A DNA stretch of 64,000 nucleotides from Vibrio splendidus (GCF_003345295.1 NZ_CP031055.1:2232001-2296000), one strand, 5' to 3'. Counted from the first letter of the stretch, positions 1 to 8,798 are shown. Numbers and translations are program-made. The notes: generated from the sequence alone by a model not told the origin.

Positions 1-887
1 AGAGTGTTTACTTCCCACTGGGTGGTTGGTTAAGCCCTCTTCAGCTTACTCAAGGTTTGATTGGTAAGTTAGAAGAGGCCAACCAAGTAAGCGCGCACTA
101 TCAACACCAAGTGACACAACTTGAGTGGTTAGAAGCAGAGCAACAATGGCTACTAACGATTGATACACCTCAAGGTGAAATTCAAACTAAGCACGACCAA
201 GTGGTTGTCGCGAATGGACACAAGTTCACCCAATTTGAACAAACTCGTCCCGTACCTCTGACGCCAGTTAAAGGGCAAGTGAGTCATATCCCGACTACAG
301 AAAATCTCAGCCAGCTAAAAACAGTGTTGTGTTTTGATGGCTACTTAACGCCACAGAATCCAAATAACGGCCACCATTGTATTGGCGCGAATTACGATAA
401 AACCAATATCGATAAAGAGTTTGATATTGAGGTTCAGCAACATAATGGCGAGCGTTTACACGGGTCGCTACCAGAACAAGCGTGGACCAAAGATGTCGAT
501 ACCAGTGGTAACTTAGCACGCCAAGGTATCCGTAGCGTGAGTCGAGATCACCTACCATTCGTCGGTAATGTTGGCGATTTTGAATCCATCAAAGAGCAAT
601 ATCAGAATCTGCACAACTTTAATCCGCAGCGTGATGCTATCGACGGTATCGAACCTGTTACCAGCTATCCGAACTTGTTCTGTTTTATTGGTTTAGGCTC
701 ACGTGGTTTGAGCTCGACCCCTCTTTTAGCAGAAGTCTTAGCCTCACAAATTTGTGGCGATCCTCTACCTCTTCCGGTTGGTGTGCTCGAAGCCATTCAT
801 CCAAGTCGAATGTGGATTAGAAGATTACGCAAAGGCAAAGCGTTAACAGAAGGCTGGGTTTCAACGAAACAAGCCAGTGCGGACTAG
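1..887 (+). CDS. mnmC: MnmC, C-terminal FAD-dependent oxidoreductase part (5' end outside window)
   Basis: Open from the window edge (reading frame starts at base 3) to the TAG at 885-887, so the N-terminal methyltransferase half and the FAD-binding start are not visible. The visible part matches the end of MnmC, the bifunctional enzyme that finishes 5-methylaminomethyl-2-thiouridine at tRNA wobble position 34: it opens with YFPLGGWLSP, carries the GQVSH segment, and ends with the FAD-domain signature FIGLGSRGLSS. The oxidoreductase half removes carboxymethyl from cmnm5U; the methyltransferase half then methylates. A TTG near base 57 is internal, not the start. A bidirectional terminator follows at 995-1026. 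The family is well known; only the upstream length is unknown. Confidence 0.9.
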   Translation, partial: SVYFPLGGWLSPLQLTQGLIGKLEEANQVSAHYQHQVTQLEWLEAEQQWLLTIDTPQGEIQTKHDQVVVANGHKFTQFEQTRPVPLTPVKGQVSHIPTTENLSQLKTVLCFDGYLTPQNPNNGHHCIGANYDKTNIDKEFDIEVQQHNGERLHGSLPEQAWTKDVDTSGNLARQGIRSVSRDHLPFVGNVGDFESIKEQYQNLHNFNPQRDAIDGIEPVTSYPNLFCFIGLGSRGLSSTPLLAEVLASQICGDPLPLPVGVLEAIHPSRMWIRRLRKGKALTEGWVSTKQASAD

Positions 888-994
888 TCGATTCTAGACT
901 AGGTCTAAATATTCAAATAAGTATTAGGCCGTGTTGATCTTACGAGCTGATTTTTGCAGCGAAAGGTCAACACACCCTAATTCGACCCAAACAA

Positions 995-1026
995 AAAGCC
1001 CGAGCATATCTCAATGCTCGGGCTTT
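995..1026. terminator. Bidirectional terminator between mnmC and the flavin reductase gene
   Basis: A 13-bp inverted repeat (AAAGCCCGAGCAT and its complement) surrounds a 6-base loop, with T-rich flanks on both sides. It lies between two convergent genes, so it can serve both. Confidence 0.8.
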
Positions 1027-1108
1027 GTTTTTTCAATCTTGTTTACGTCGCTGCTTCTTATTCTAGAGCAGCACGTTATTTTGCAGCTATTCGCTTTACT
1101 TTCCGCTT

Positions 1109-1630
1109 TTACAGCTTAGCAATCGCGTCTTTAATTTGAGCGGCAATCTCTTCATTGCTGATTGAACCTGACTCAAAATCAAAGTTATCGTAGAAGCTAG
1201 GCACTGAAAGTGATGCTTTAACGTTACCGCCAAAGTATGGCGCTGAGCCTGTAGCTGCGCCAAGTACCGTCTGCGCACCACCTGGGCCCGGAGATGTCGC
1301 TAAGTAAACCGCCGGCTTCTCACCAAATACTGAACGCTCAATGCGTGTCGCCCAGTCAAATAGGTTTTTGTACGCTGCTGGATAATGACCGTTGTGCTCA
1401 GCAAAAGAGATAACAAATGCGTCCGCTTCTGCTAAGTCACGCAAGAATGCTTGAGCGCCTTCCGCTTGGCCAATCTCTTTTTCAGTGTCTTCACTGAACA
1501 TAGGCACGTTGTAGTCGTTGATGTTTAGGACTTTTACTTCAGCACCTTCAATCAAGTTTGCTGCGTAAGTTGCTAGAGTTTTGTTGATAGAGGTAGAGCT
1601 GGTGCTTGCGCCGAATGCGATAACTTTCAT
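1109..1630 (-). CDS. NADPH-dependent FMN reductase family protein
   Basis: This 173-residue single-domain protein has the flavodoxin-like fold of NADPH-dependent FMN/azo/quinone reductases. The N-terminal phosphate-binding loop is visible as GASTSSTSINKTLA after a short hydrophobic strand. A second flavin-contact stretch, AEHNGHYPAAYKNLFDW, lies near residues 78-94 and fits the usual S-x-x-Y-x-x-x-x-P-x-x-x-K-N motif. SPGPGGAQ follows near residue 112. It probably reduces flavin or quinones in the cytoplasm with NAD(P)H; the substrate cannot be told from sequence. AAGG lies about 7 bases before the ATG. It stands alone, convergent with mnmC. Confidence 0.8.
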   Translation of the reverse strand: MKVIAFGASTSSTSINKTLATYAANLIEGAEVKVLNINDYNVPMFSEDTEKEIGQAEGAQAFLRDLAEADAFVISFAEHNGHYPAAYKNLFDWATRIERSVFGEKPAVYLATSPGPGGAQTVLGAATGSAPYFGGNVKASLSVPSFYDNFDFESGSISNEEIAAQIKDAIAKL

Positions 1631-1818
1631 GATGTGACCTTTTCTGTGATTCTGTTAAGTGGGATTAGAATAACGTAGTCAGAAAATGGAACCATCACAA
1701 GAAATGAACGGACTCATTCAAAAAATTCGAATGAGTCTCAAATTATTGGTTCGCTCAAAAATGAGGAGGAAGAGTAATGAACGAATTACGGTAGACGAAT
1801 AATGCTAAACGACTAAGG

Positions 1819-2082
1819 TTATGCTTGGTTTTGCAGCTCAACCCAAAGGTCATTAACGATCGTGCGATCAGCTGGCGTCAATTCAGAACGCGCGTCTTCT
1901 AGGCTCTTCTCAATACGCAATTTTACTTCTGCTACGTCTTCAATGCCGTCTTCTTCACATGAAGCCACTGAAAGAGAAATATGACCACGTAAGTAACCAC
2001 CAGCAAACAGTTCATCATCTGATGCGTTTTCAATGCGAGCATCAATTACTTCAAGTAGTTTTTCTTCAAATTCGATAATCAT
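1819..2082 (-). CDS. yfcL: YfcL family protein
   Basis: A small acidic protein of 87 residues that I recognise as YfcL by its sequence and by its place beside epmC, as in Escherichia coli (epmC-yfcL-mnmC). It is mostly helical, with FAGGYLRGHISL in the middle and a conserved C-terminal LTPADRTIVNDLW. No catalytic motif is visible and the function is unknown. It starts 9 bases after the epmC stop, so the two are one transcription unit. Confidence 0.8.
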   Translation of the reverse strand: MIIEFEEKLLEVIDARIENASDDELFAGGYLRGHISLSVASCEEDGIEDVAEVKLRIEKSLEDARSELTPADRTIVNDLWVELQNQA

Positions 2083-2091
2083 AATATTCTC

Positions 2092-2622
2092 TTATTTCAC
2101 AATAAATTGGCTAGCACATAAAGGTTCTACATCGTAGAAGCTGCGCAATGCTTCAGAGAGCATTTTTACGCGAGGCGGAAGGCCAGCTTCAAAGATACCC
2201 ATGACTTCGCTATGTACTTTATTCATAAAGGCCAAACGATCTGGCTCAAAATCGCCGTGTAGATTGTCACAGCTGACATTAAAAGGAAAGCCTGCACTGG
2301 TCGCAATGATCCATTCATACGCTTGCGGGCGAATTTCTACTTTTTCAAACTCAGCTTGAACCGACTCAGTTCGGCCATCAGGCTCATACCAGTAACCAAA
2401 ATCTTCCAATAAACGACGCTCAGGACCAGCCACACACCAGTGTGCTATCTCGTGAAGTGCTGACGCGTAAAAGCCGCGAGCAAATACGATACGGTGATGA
2501 GAAACCTCCCCATCGGCTGGCAGGTAAATAGGCTCGTCCGCTCCCAGTTCTAGCTTGGTATTAAAGCTCTCGAAAAAGGTTTGATTGAAAATGTCGATGA
2601 TATCTGGGTATTGGTGCGTCAT
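2092..2622 (-). CDS. epmC: Elongation factor P hydroxylase EpmC
   Basis: Homologue of EpmC (YfcM), which hydroxylates the lysylated lysine of elongation factor P, the last step after EpmA and EpmB. Visible features: DEPIYLPADGEV near the N-terminus, the HEIAHWC motif that resembles a metal-binding HExxH and begins about residue 55, and FPFNVSCDNLHGDFEPDR near residue 130. The frame is open upstream to 2655, but the family start corresponds to the ATG at 2622 (MTHQYPDIIDIF), giving 176 residues, the usual length. First gene of epmC-yfcL. Confidence 0.88.
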   Translation of the reverse strand: MTHQYPDIIDIFNQTFFESFNTKLELGADEPIYLPADGEVSHHRIVFARGFYASALHEIAHWCVAGPERRLLEDFGYWYEPDGRTESVQAEFEKVEIRPQAYEWIIATSAGFPFNVSCDNLHGDFEPDRLAFMNKVHSEVMGIFEAGLPPRVKMLSEALRSFYDVEPLCASQFIVK

Positions 2623-2921
2623 AAGATCAAATTTAAATAAAAAGAACTGGGGCATTTTGCGTTTTTTTAAGCGCTCGGTAAAGCCCTATCACTGGCAATG
2701 ACATTAGGTTCATCATAATACTTTACGATGACAATCGATTGCTGATCCCAGATTACACCATTTTGAGGTGAATGATTAGTTTAGCTAATCTGAAATGCCT
2801 ATTCACGGTACAAATATTCATTCGTCAATCAGCGTTTTTACTACTACACTCGCGCTTCATTTTTATATCCCTATGGCCTATAAGACTCCAATTTATAGAC
2901 CTAAATTATAGAGCTACAGCA

Positions 2922-3545
2922 ATGCTACTAAGTGTTTTGTATATCATTGGCATCACGGCAGAAGCCATGACCGGCGCTCTCAGCGCTGGCAAACAAAAAA
3001 TGGACTGGTTTGGTGTAATGTTGGTTGCAAGTGCAACGGCAATTGGCGGCGGTACAGTACGAGATATCTTACTCGGTCATTACCCTTTAGGTTGGGTTGA
3101 AAACCCACAATATCTGGCGATCACCTGTATCGCGGGTGTTATCACAACAGGACTGGCTAAATGGGTAATCAAGCTAAAAGGCTTGTTCATTCGTTTAGAT
3201 GCTCTAGGTCTTATCGTGTTCAGTATCATTGGCACTAAAGTCGCGATGACCATGGGCCTGCACCCAATGATCTGTATGGTATCTGCCTTGGTAACTGGCG
3301 TGTTCGGTGGCCTGTTGCGCGATCTTATCTGCCGTCAAACACCATTGGTTCTGCATGAAGAGCTGTATGCATCTGTCGCCCTTGTCGCTTCAGGTTTATA
3401 CCTAGGTTTGCTTGAGCTTGGCGTTAACGACGTAACCGCAACGATTGTTACGCTTGTGGTTGGTTACTTGCTGCGTATGGCGGCCGTAAGATTCAAATGG
3501 CGCTTGCCTTCGTTCCAGCTTGATCCAGAAAACTCTGTACATTAG
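2922..3545 (+). CDS. Trimeric intracellular cation (TRIC) channel family / YadS-like membrane protein
   Basis: An inner-membrane protein of 207 residues in the UPF0126/TRIC family, potassium-permeable channels that assemble as trimers. It shows the two internal repeats typical of the family, each with a glycine-rich motif: GGGTVRDILLGHYPL near residue 45 and GGLLRDLICRQTPL near residue 132. About seven hydrophobic segments are visible. The frame stays open upstream to 2772, but the family begins at MLLSVLYIIGITAEAMTGAL, so the ATG at 2922 is preferred. No strong ribosome site is seen. A terminator follows at 3569-3603. The physiological role in bacteria is not settled. Confidence 0.82.
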   Translation: MLLSVLYIIGITAEAMTGALSAGKQKMDWFGVMLVASATAIGGGTVRDILLGHYPLGWVENPQYLAITCIAGVITTGLAKWVIKLKGLFIRLDALGLIVFSIIGTKVAMTMGLHPMICMVSALVTGVFGGLLRDLICRQTPLVLHEELYASVALVASGLYLGLLELGVNDVTATIVTLVVGYLLRMAAVRFKWRLPSFQLDPENSVH

Positions 3546-3568
3546 ATATTCTCAATGACGCAGAATAT

Positions 3569-3603
3569 AAAAAGGGTTGCTTCATTACGAAGCAACCCTT
3601 TTT
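3569..3603. terminator. Bidirectional terminator between the TRIC gene and aroC
   Basis: A 12-bp stem, AAGGGTTGCTTC and its complement, with a 5-base loop. It is preceded by A5 and followed by T5, and lies between convergent genes. Confidence 0.85.
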
Positions 3604-3653
3604 GGTTTCTATCAAATCAGTTTCAAATCTGTTCTGAATAAAACGAAGCAGAA

Positions 3654-4739
3654 CTAGATTTTTGGCGTTTCTGTTGTCACACCAAAGTTTTGACCACGGT
3701 GACGTAGCAAGTGATCAAGCAGCACGATAGCCAGCATCGCTTCAGCAATAGGCACCGCACGGATACCCACACATGGATCGTGACGACCTTTAGTGATTAA
3801 CTGCGTTGCTTCACCGTCTTTAGTGATCGTGTCACCAGGAACAGTAATGCTTGATGTTGGTTTAAGCGCAATGCTCGCCACAATATCTTGGCCAGTAGAA
3901 ATACCGCCCAAGATACCGCCAGCATGGTTGCTGCTGAAGCCTTCTGGAGTTAATGGATCACGGTGTTCACTACCGCGTTGATTAACGACATCAAAGCCAT
4001 CACCAATCTCAACACCTTTCACCGCATTAATGCTCATTAGAGCGTGAGCAATGTCAGCATCTAAACGATCAAATATTGGCTCACCAAGGCCTACAGGCAC
4101 TTTAGTCGCAACCACTTGAATCTTCGCACCGATCGAGTTGCCTTCTTTTAGCAGGTCACGAATCAGTTGGTCAAACTCAGGCACTTTGTCGGCATCTGGA
4201 CAAAAGAACGCGTTGTTTTCGATCTCATTCCAATCCACTTTATCAATTGAGATATCGCCCATTTGAGAAAGGTAAGCTTGGATTTCAACACCAAATTCTT
4301 GTTTCAGGTATTTCTTCGCAATTGCACCTGCCGCTACACGCATTGCAGTTTCACGAGCAGAAGAGCGACCGCCGCCACGGTAATCACGTACACCGTACTT
4401 TTGATGGTAGGTATAGTCAGCATGACCAGGGCGGAATTTGTCTTTAATTTCGGAATAGTCTTTAGAGCGTTGGTCTGTATTTTCAATCAATAGACCAATA
4501 GAAGTGCCCGTAGTTTGGCCTTCAAATACACCTGATAAAATCTTTACTTCATCCGCTTCACGGCGAGCCGTTGTATAACGAGAAGTACCAGGGCGACGAC
4601 GGTCCAAATCTCTTTGAAGGTCTGCTTCGGTAATTTCTAATCCTGGTGGGCATCCATCTACGATACATCCTAGTGCGATACCGTGACTTTCTCCGAACGT
4701 AGTCACGCGGAAATGTTGTCCGATACTGTTTCCTGCCAT
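3654..4739 (-). CDS. aroC: Chorismate synthase
   Basis: Catalyses the last shikimate-pathway step, 5-enolpyruvylshikimate-3-phosphate to chorismate, using reduced FMN. The protein starts MAGNSIGQHFRVTTFGESHG, the family start with its FGESHG motif; an upstream in-frame start at 4763 is unlikely. GRSSARETAMRVAAGAIAKK near residue 130 and RHDPCVGIRAVPIAEAM near residue 320 are the family signatures. Length is 361 residues, as in E. coli. In many gammaproteobacteria aroC follows prmB directly; here about 300 bases without a gene lie upstream. Confidence 0.96.
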   Translation of the reverse strand: MAGNSIGQHFRVTTFGESHGIALGCIVDGCPPGLEITEADLQRDLDRRRPGTSRYTTARREADEVKILSGVFEGQTTGTSIGLLIENTDQRSKDYSEIKDKFRPGHADYTYHQKYGVRDYRGGGRSSARETAMRVAAGAIAKKYLKQEFGVEIQAYLSQMGDISIDKVDWNEIENNAFFCPDADKVPEFDQLIRDLLKEGNSIGAKIQVVATKVPVGLGEPIFDRLDADIAHALMSINAVKGVEIGDGFDVVNQRGSEHRDPLTPEGFSSNHAGGILGGISTGQDIVASIALKPTSSITVPGDTITKDGEATQLITKGRHDPCVGIRAVPIAEAMLAIVLLDHLLRHRGQNFGVTTETPKI

Positions 4740-5036
4740 TACTTCCTCTAAATCAGCCATCACTCAGAAGGTTTGATTCCTAAACCAACCAGCTAATAGC
4801 TTTACTTGTCTATTCTTCGTGAATTCATAGTGGCTTTATTACTAAATGATGTAAACCCCAAAAAACGAACAATTTTAACTTTCTATTACATAAGCCGAAT
4901 GAAATGAATAACGAGGGAAAATGAGTGGCGCTTTAAAGTGGTGATTTTGAATAGTTTCATGGCCAGTTAACAAAGGTTAATGAACTCGGTTTGAATACTC
5001 TCTATGTTGTAGCCCAAAATAATTAGGAGAAAAGTG
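4740..5036. other. Gene-free stretch between aroC and elaA
   Basis: About 300 AT-rich bases between divergent genes. No open frame of note is visible on either strand. It should hold the promoters of aroC and elaA. AGGAG at 5025-5029 is the ribosome site of elaA. No remnant of prmB, the usual upstream neighbour of aroC, could be seen. Confidence 0.6.
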
Positions 5037-5540
5037 ATGATCGAGTGGAAAGTTAAAAAATTTGCGGACCTGTCTGTTCAAGAGCTCTATGATTTCTTAC
5101 AGCAAAGAGTCGATATTTTTATCGTGGATATGAACACACCCTATAGTGACCTAGACGGCAAAGATAACCATCCAGAGACCTATCACATCATGGGTTATGA
5201 GAACGGACACCTAGTGGCTTACAGCCGAATTATGGCTCAGAAGCTTGGATACCCCGTAGATGTTCTCCCTTTGCTCGATTCTGATGCAGATGATGTTTGT
5301 ATCGGGCGAGTGATCGTAGCGAAAGAATACCGAGGTAAACAGATAGGTAACCAGCTCATGCAAGTGAGTTTTGATGCCACTCGGAAGATTTACCCTGATT
5401 GCTCAATTTTTATTTCGGCACAAGCTCATCTTAAAGACTATTATGGTAAGTTCGGTTTCGACGTAGTGACCGATCATTACTTGGAAGATGGATGCAGTAT
5501 GCTAGGCCTTAGATATACCCCACAGCTCGTTGCCGTTTAG
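5037..5540 (+). CDS. elaA: ElaA-type GNAT N-acetyltransferase
   Basis: A 167-residue GNAT protein that matches ElaA from end to end: MIEWKVKKFADLSVQELYDFLQ at the start, FIVDMNTPYSDLDGKD near residue 30, the acetyl-CoA loop VIVAKEYRGKQIGNQLM near residues 96-112, and AQAHLKDYYGKFGF near residue 130. A GTG three bases upstream (5034) is also possible, but AGGAG at 5025-5029 is better spaced for the ATG at 5037. The acceptor molecule is unknown. Likely monocistronic; a terminator follows at 5613-5643. Confidence 0.85.
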   Translation: MIEWKVKKFADLSVQELYDFLQQRVDIFIVDMNTPYSDLDGKDNHPETYHIMGYENGHLVAYSRIMAQKLGYPVDVLPLLDSDADDVCIGRVIVAKEYRGKQIGNQLMQVSFDATRKIYPDCSIFISAQAHLKDYYGKFGFDVVTDHYLEDGCSMLGLRYTPQLVAV

Positions 5541-5612
5541 CAAAAACTGAAAGACAAAGACACCTAAAGACACAACACGGTATTGAAAGATTAAGTCGTT
5601 CTGAAATGCAAA

Positions 5613-5643
5613 AAACCCGACAGCTCAGGGAGTTATCGGGTTT
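5613..5643. terminator. Terminator shared by elaA and tRNA-Arg
   Basis: Stem AAACCCGA / TCGGGTTT with an inner loop of 15 bases containing a weaker second stem. T-rich on one side, A-rich on the other. It lies between elaA (+) and the tRNA (-). Confidence 0.75.
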
Positions 5644-5653
5644 CTTTAAATAG

Positions 5654-5730
5654 TGGTACGCCCTGAAGGATTCGAACCTTCGACCACCTCCTTAGAAGGG
5701 AGGTGCTCTATCCAGCTGAGCTAAGGGCGC
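5654..5730 (-). tRNA. tRNA-Arg (anticodon UCU, reads AGA)
   Basis: A 77-base cloverleaf on the minus strand. The acceptor stem is GCGCCCT with AGGGCGT (one G-U pair). The D-arm contains AGCTCAGCTGGATAGAG. The anticodon stem CCTCC/GGAGG encloses loop CTTCTAA, giving anticodon TCT. The T-arm contains GGTTCGAATCC, and CCA is encoded at 5656-5654. It decodes the rare arginine codon AGA. It lies divergent from folD, as argU lies close to folD in E. coli. Confidence 0.95.
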
Positions 5731-5845
5731 GCTACAGGAAAGGATTATACGAATTCGAATCAGTAAAGCAACGGCTTTATCTAACATTCTGATCCAAGTG
5801 AGTAAAAAAAGGGCAATAAGATTATAAGTGTTGGAAAATAGAACA

Positions 5846-5861
5846 AAGCAAACGTTTGCTT
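5846..5861. promoter_or_regulatory. PurR-type operator upstream of folD
   Basis: AAGCAAACGTTTGCTT is a perfect 16-bp palindrome that contains the complete PurR core GCAAACGTTTGC. It lies 80 bases before the folD start, in the gap between tRNA-Arg and folD. PurR represses purine and one-carbon genes when hypoxanthine or guanine is present. Regulation of folD here is inferred from the site alone; another LacI-family repressor could bind it. Confidence 0.7.
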
Positions 5862-5940
5862 GATGGTAATCAAAAAGATTTTCTGGAATAATGCGCCAAA
5901 ACATCAGCCACTAACTTGAATATCAATACTAAGGAAATTC

Positions 5941-6798
5941 ATGACTGCTCAAAATATTGATGGAAAGCTAATTTCTCAAACGGTTCGCTCTGAAGTAGCG
6001 GCACGTGTAAAAGCTCGTACTCAAGCTGGATTGCGTGCTCCGGGCCTAGCGGTTGTTTTAGTGGGTGAAGACCCGGCATCTCAGGTTTACGTTGGCAGTA
6101 AACGCAAAGCGTGTGAAGAAGTTGGTTTCGTCTCGAAATCTTTTGATTTACCAGCAACTGCCACCGAACATGAATTGCTAACGCTAGTCGATCAACTCAA
6201 CGAAGACCCAGAGATTGATGGCATTCTAGTTCAACTGCCTTTGCCTGCTGGTATCGATACTACTCACGTTCTTGAGCGTATCACACCTGAAAAAGACGTT
6301 GATGGCTTCCACCCATACAACGTAGGCCGTTTGGCTCAGCGTATGCCTAAGCTACGCTCTTGTACGCCTAAAGGCATCATCACGCTGCTTGACCGTTACA
6401 ACATCGATTTACGCGGCAAGCACGCGGTTGTTGTAGGCGCATCAAACATTGTTGGTCGCCCAATGACTCTAGAACTGCTTCTAGCAGGTTGTACGACAAC
6501 AACATGCCACCGCTTCACCAAAGACCTTGAAGGTCACGTACGTCAAGCAGACGTTGTTGTGGTTGCCGTTGGTAAGCCTAACTTCATTCCTGGTGCTTGG
6601 ATTAAGAAAGGTGCTGTTGTGGTCGATGTTGGTATCAACCGTTTGGAATCTGGCAAGCTCGTTGGCGACGTTGAATACGATGTGGCTAAAGAAAGCGCAA
6701 GCTTCATCACACCAGTTCCAGGTGGTGTTGGTCCAATGACAGTGGCAAGCCTAATCGAGAATACTATGATCGCTTGTGAGCAATTCCACTCGAAATAG
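5941..6798 (+). CDS. folD: Bifunctional methylenetetrahydrofolate dehydrogenase / methenyltetrahydrofolate cyclohydrolase
   Basis: FolD interconverts 5,10-methylene- and 10-formyl-tetrahydrofolate, supplying formyl groups for purines and initiator tRNA. The catalytic residues are in place: Tyr50 and Lys54 in YVGSKRKACEE, and Asp121 in KDVDGFHPYNVGR. The dinucleotide-binding loop VVVGASNIVGRPM and the C-terminal PVPGGVGPMTVASL are clear. Length 285 residues, normal. AAGGAA sits about 6 bases before the ATG. Monocistronic, with a PurR-like operator upstream and a terminator at 6879-6911. Confidence 0.97.
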   Translation: MTAQNIDGKLISQTVRSEVAARVKARTQAGLRAPGLAVVLVGEDPASQVYVGSKRKACEEVGFVSKSFDLPATATEHELLTLVDQLNEDPEIDGILVQLPLPAGIDTTHVLERITPEKDVDGFHPYNVGRLAQRMPKLRSCTPKGIITLLDRYNIDLRGKHAVVVGASNIVGRPMTLELLLAGCTTTTCHRFTKDLEGHVRQADVVVVAVGKPNFIPGAWIKKGAVVVDVGINRLESGKLVGDVEYDVAKESASFITPVPGGVGPMTVASLIENTMIACEQFHSK

Positions 6799-6878
6799 TC
6801 CGCAATGACAGCTTAGGTAGTAATACCAGCGGCATGAATTGCCTCGCCCTAGAGTAAAATAAGCTAGAGCAAAATTAG

Positions 6879-6911
6879 AAAGCCGCAGCGTGAAAACGTT
6901 GCGGCTTTTTT
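6879..6911. terminator. folD terminator
   Basis: AAAGCCGCAGCG pairs with CGTTGCGGCTTT around a 6-base loop and is followed by T6. The next gene is convergent, so it may serve both. Confidence 0.8.
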
Positions 6912-6968
6912 GATACTGAGCTATTCGTTTTTGATACAAAGCGACTCGCTTTAAATACAGAGCACTCA

Positions 6969-8783
6969 CTACTTATCTGGAGTATCGATACCTTCAATCT
7001 CTCCCAAAGGTGGCAATAAACTAATGACCTGACACTCCGTTGATATGAGTTTTTCCAATTCAGAGCCTTGTGTCACTAAGCGAAAATCACCATCATTAAT
7101 CACGCCAAGTGGAATCGCTTTAGGGTACAGGGCATTAAACTCATTAAGGTCAAACGCCTCGGTTAAACCCGTGCTCTTAATTTGGCTGCCTTGAGCCATC
7201 AAGGAGTTAAGTTTGGAATAGGTAACCCCTTCGGAAAACAGGCTTCTATTGCCATCACGGCTCACCTGATGCCTTTCATGTTTATTTTCTGAGGATTCAA
7301 GTTCAAACACCTTATTCTCACCAAACTCATCTTGATAGTGCATACTGACTAGTGGGTTGGTTTGACGATAAGGCGATACAATCATGGCACGCCCTATCCC
7401 ATCCAATTCCAGATTATTTTCAGCATGGCTCGAAGCTGGATTACCGAAATAGACATTCAAGTTGTCCATGCGCGCTAAGCGAATGCTCTCCCAGTTGGTA
7501 TCAGCAAGCACACTGTTGATGTTGTGTGTCGCCAGCACTTTGGCAAACTGACGTGAAAAATGAGTCGCACCAAAGAAAATAACCCCTTGTGCCTTCTCTT
7601 GAGTCACACCCAGCCTTCTCGCCCACCAACTCGCGGTTAGGCTCTGAATCACTACTGTACCAATAATGACCAAGAACACCATTGGCACCAGTAAATCTGC
7701 CCCTTCGATTAATTGCTTCTCTTGAAGCTTGATTGCAAACAGAGAAGAAACCGCGGCAGCAACGATCCCGCGAGGCGCCATCCAGCTCAAAAACCATTTA
7801 TCTGCTGAAGTAAGATCCGTGCCGATCCCGCTGATCCACACACTCAGAGGACGAGCCACCAGCATGACGACCGCTAATAAGCCAATTCCACCCCAACCTA
7901 TTGAGAGGAAAGTCCCCGAATCAAGCCTGCTCGCTAACAGAATAAACAACGCAGAGATGAGTAACACAGTCAGGGTTTCTTTGAATTCAATAATGTCTTC
8001 GAGATCCAAGCCTTTCACATTGGCGAGCCAGATACCCATGATGGTCACGGTTAATAAACCGGACTCTTCACTCAGATCATTTGAGAAAGAGAACGCCGTC
8101 AGCATTAATGTCAGGACCGCCACGTTACGCAAATAATGTGGAACCCAATGCCCTTGCAGCATCTTGGCAATCAAATAGCCACCGATGATCCCTAAGCCCA
8201 AACCAATGGCTAAAGTCAGCCCCAACGCCGACAGAACATGGCTTGTAGGATCGGCTGAAGAGACAATGTATTCGTAAACGAGAACGGCAAACAGAGCGCC
8301 AATCGGGTCAATCACTATCCCTTCCCAGCGCAAGATACTGCCTAGCGAAGATTTGGGTTGAATGCTGCGCAGCATGGGAACAATCACCGTTGGGCCGGTC
8401 ACCACGACTAATGCAGCAAACAACGCCGCCAATGGCCAACTGAAATCGACAAAATAATAAGCCCCCACCACGATGCACGCCCATGTAATCAACATGCCGA
8501 AACTCACTAAGTGAGTCACCATGCGGCCATGGCCTCTGATTTCTTTGAAATTAAGAGTCAATGCACCTTCAAACAAAATGATGGCGACCCCTAATGAAAT
8601 CAACGGGAACAGTACATCACCAAAAATGGCATCAGGATTAAGGATGTTGAGACCGGGACCTAATAGCAGGCCAACGATAAGCAAAGGAAGAATAGCGGGA
8701 AGACGCAAACGCCAACCAAGTAGCTGACAAGCCAAGGACAAGAGTCCAATTAACGCCAAAGAAGAAGTGATCGACAAATCCAT
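6969..8783 (-). CDS. CPA1-family cation/proton antiporter with C-terminal TrkA-N-like domain
   Basis: About 604 residues. Residues 1 to roughly 390 form a Na+/H+ exchanger domain with about 12 membrane segments, including LLLGPGLNILNPD, FEGALTLNF, the transport core VVVTGPTVIVPMLR and WEGIVIDPIGAL, and SWMAPRGIVAAAVSSLFA. A cytoplasmic part follows with GVIFFGATHFSRQFAKVL, a Rossmann-like TrkA-N nucleotide-binding start, then a regulatory tail. It probably exchanges Na+ or K+ for H+ under nucleotide or redox control. The ATG at 8783 has AGGGG 6 bases upstream; the frame is open further, but only through a dyad repeat. Exact ion not known. Confidence 0.85.
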   Translation of the reverse strand: MDLSITSSLALIGLLSLACQLLGWRLRLPAILPLLIVGLLLGPGLNILNPDAIFGDVLFPLISLGVAIILFEGALTLNFKEIRGHGRMVTHLVSFGMLITWACIVVGAYYFVDFSWPLAALFAALVVVTGPTVIVPMLRSIQPKSSLGSILRWEGIVIDPIGALFAVLVYEYIVSSADPTSHVLSALGLTLAIGLGLGIIGGYLIAKMLQGHWVPHYLRNVAVLTLMLTAFSFSNDLSEESGLLTVTIMGIWLANVKGLDLEDIIEFKETLTVLLISALFILLASRLDSGTFLSIGWGGIGLLAVVMLVARPLSVWISGIGTDLTSADKWFLSWMAPRGIVAAAVSSLFAIKLQEKQLIEGADLLVPMVFLVIIGTVVIQSLTASWWARRLGVTQEKAQGVIFFGATHFSRQFAKVLATHNINSVLADTNWESIRLARMDNLNVYFGNPASSHAENNLELDGIGRAMIVSPYRQTNPLVSMHYQDEFGENKVFELESSENKHERHQVSRDGNRSLFSEGVTYSKLNSLMAQGSQIKSTGLTEAFDLNEFNALYPKAIPLGVINDGDFRLVTQGSELEKLISTECQVISLLPPLGEIEGIDTPDK

Positions 8784-8798
8784 TTGTGCCCCTAAACA

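Noticed and set aside
5654..5730. Genomic island at tRNA-Arg
   Set aside because: No integrase, no direct repeat of the tRNA 3' end, and flanking genes are ordinary.
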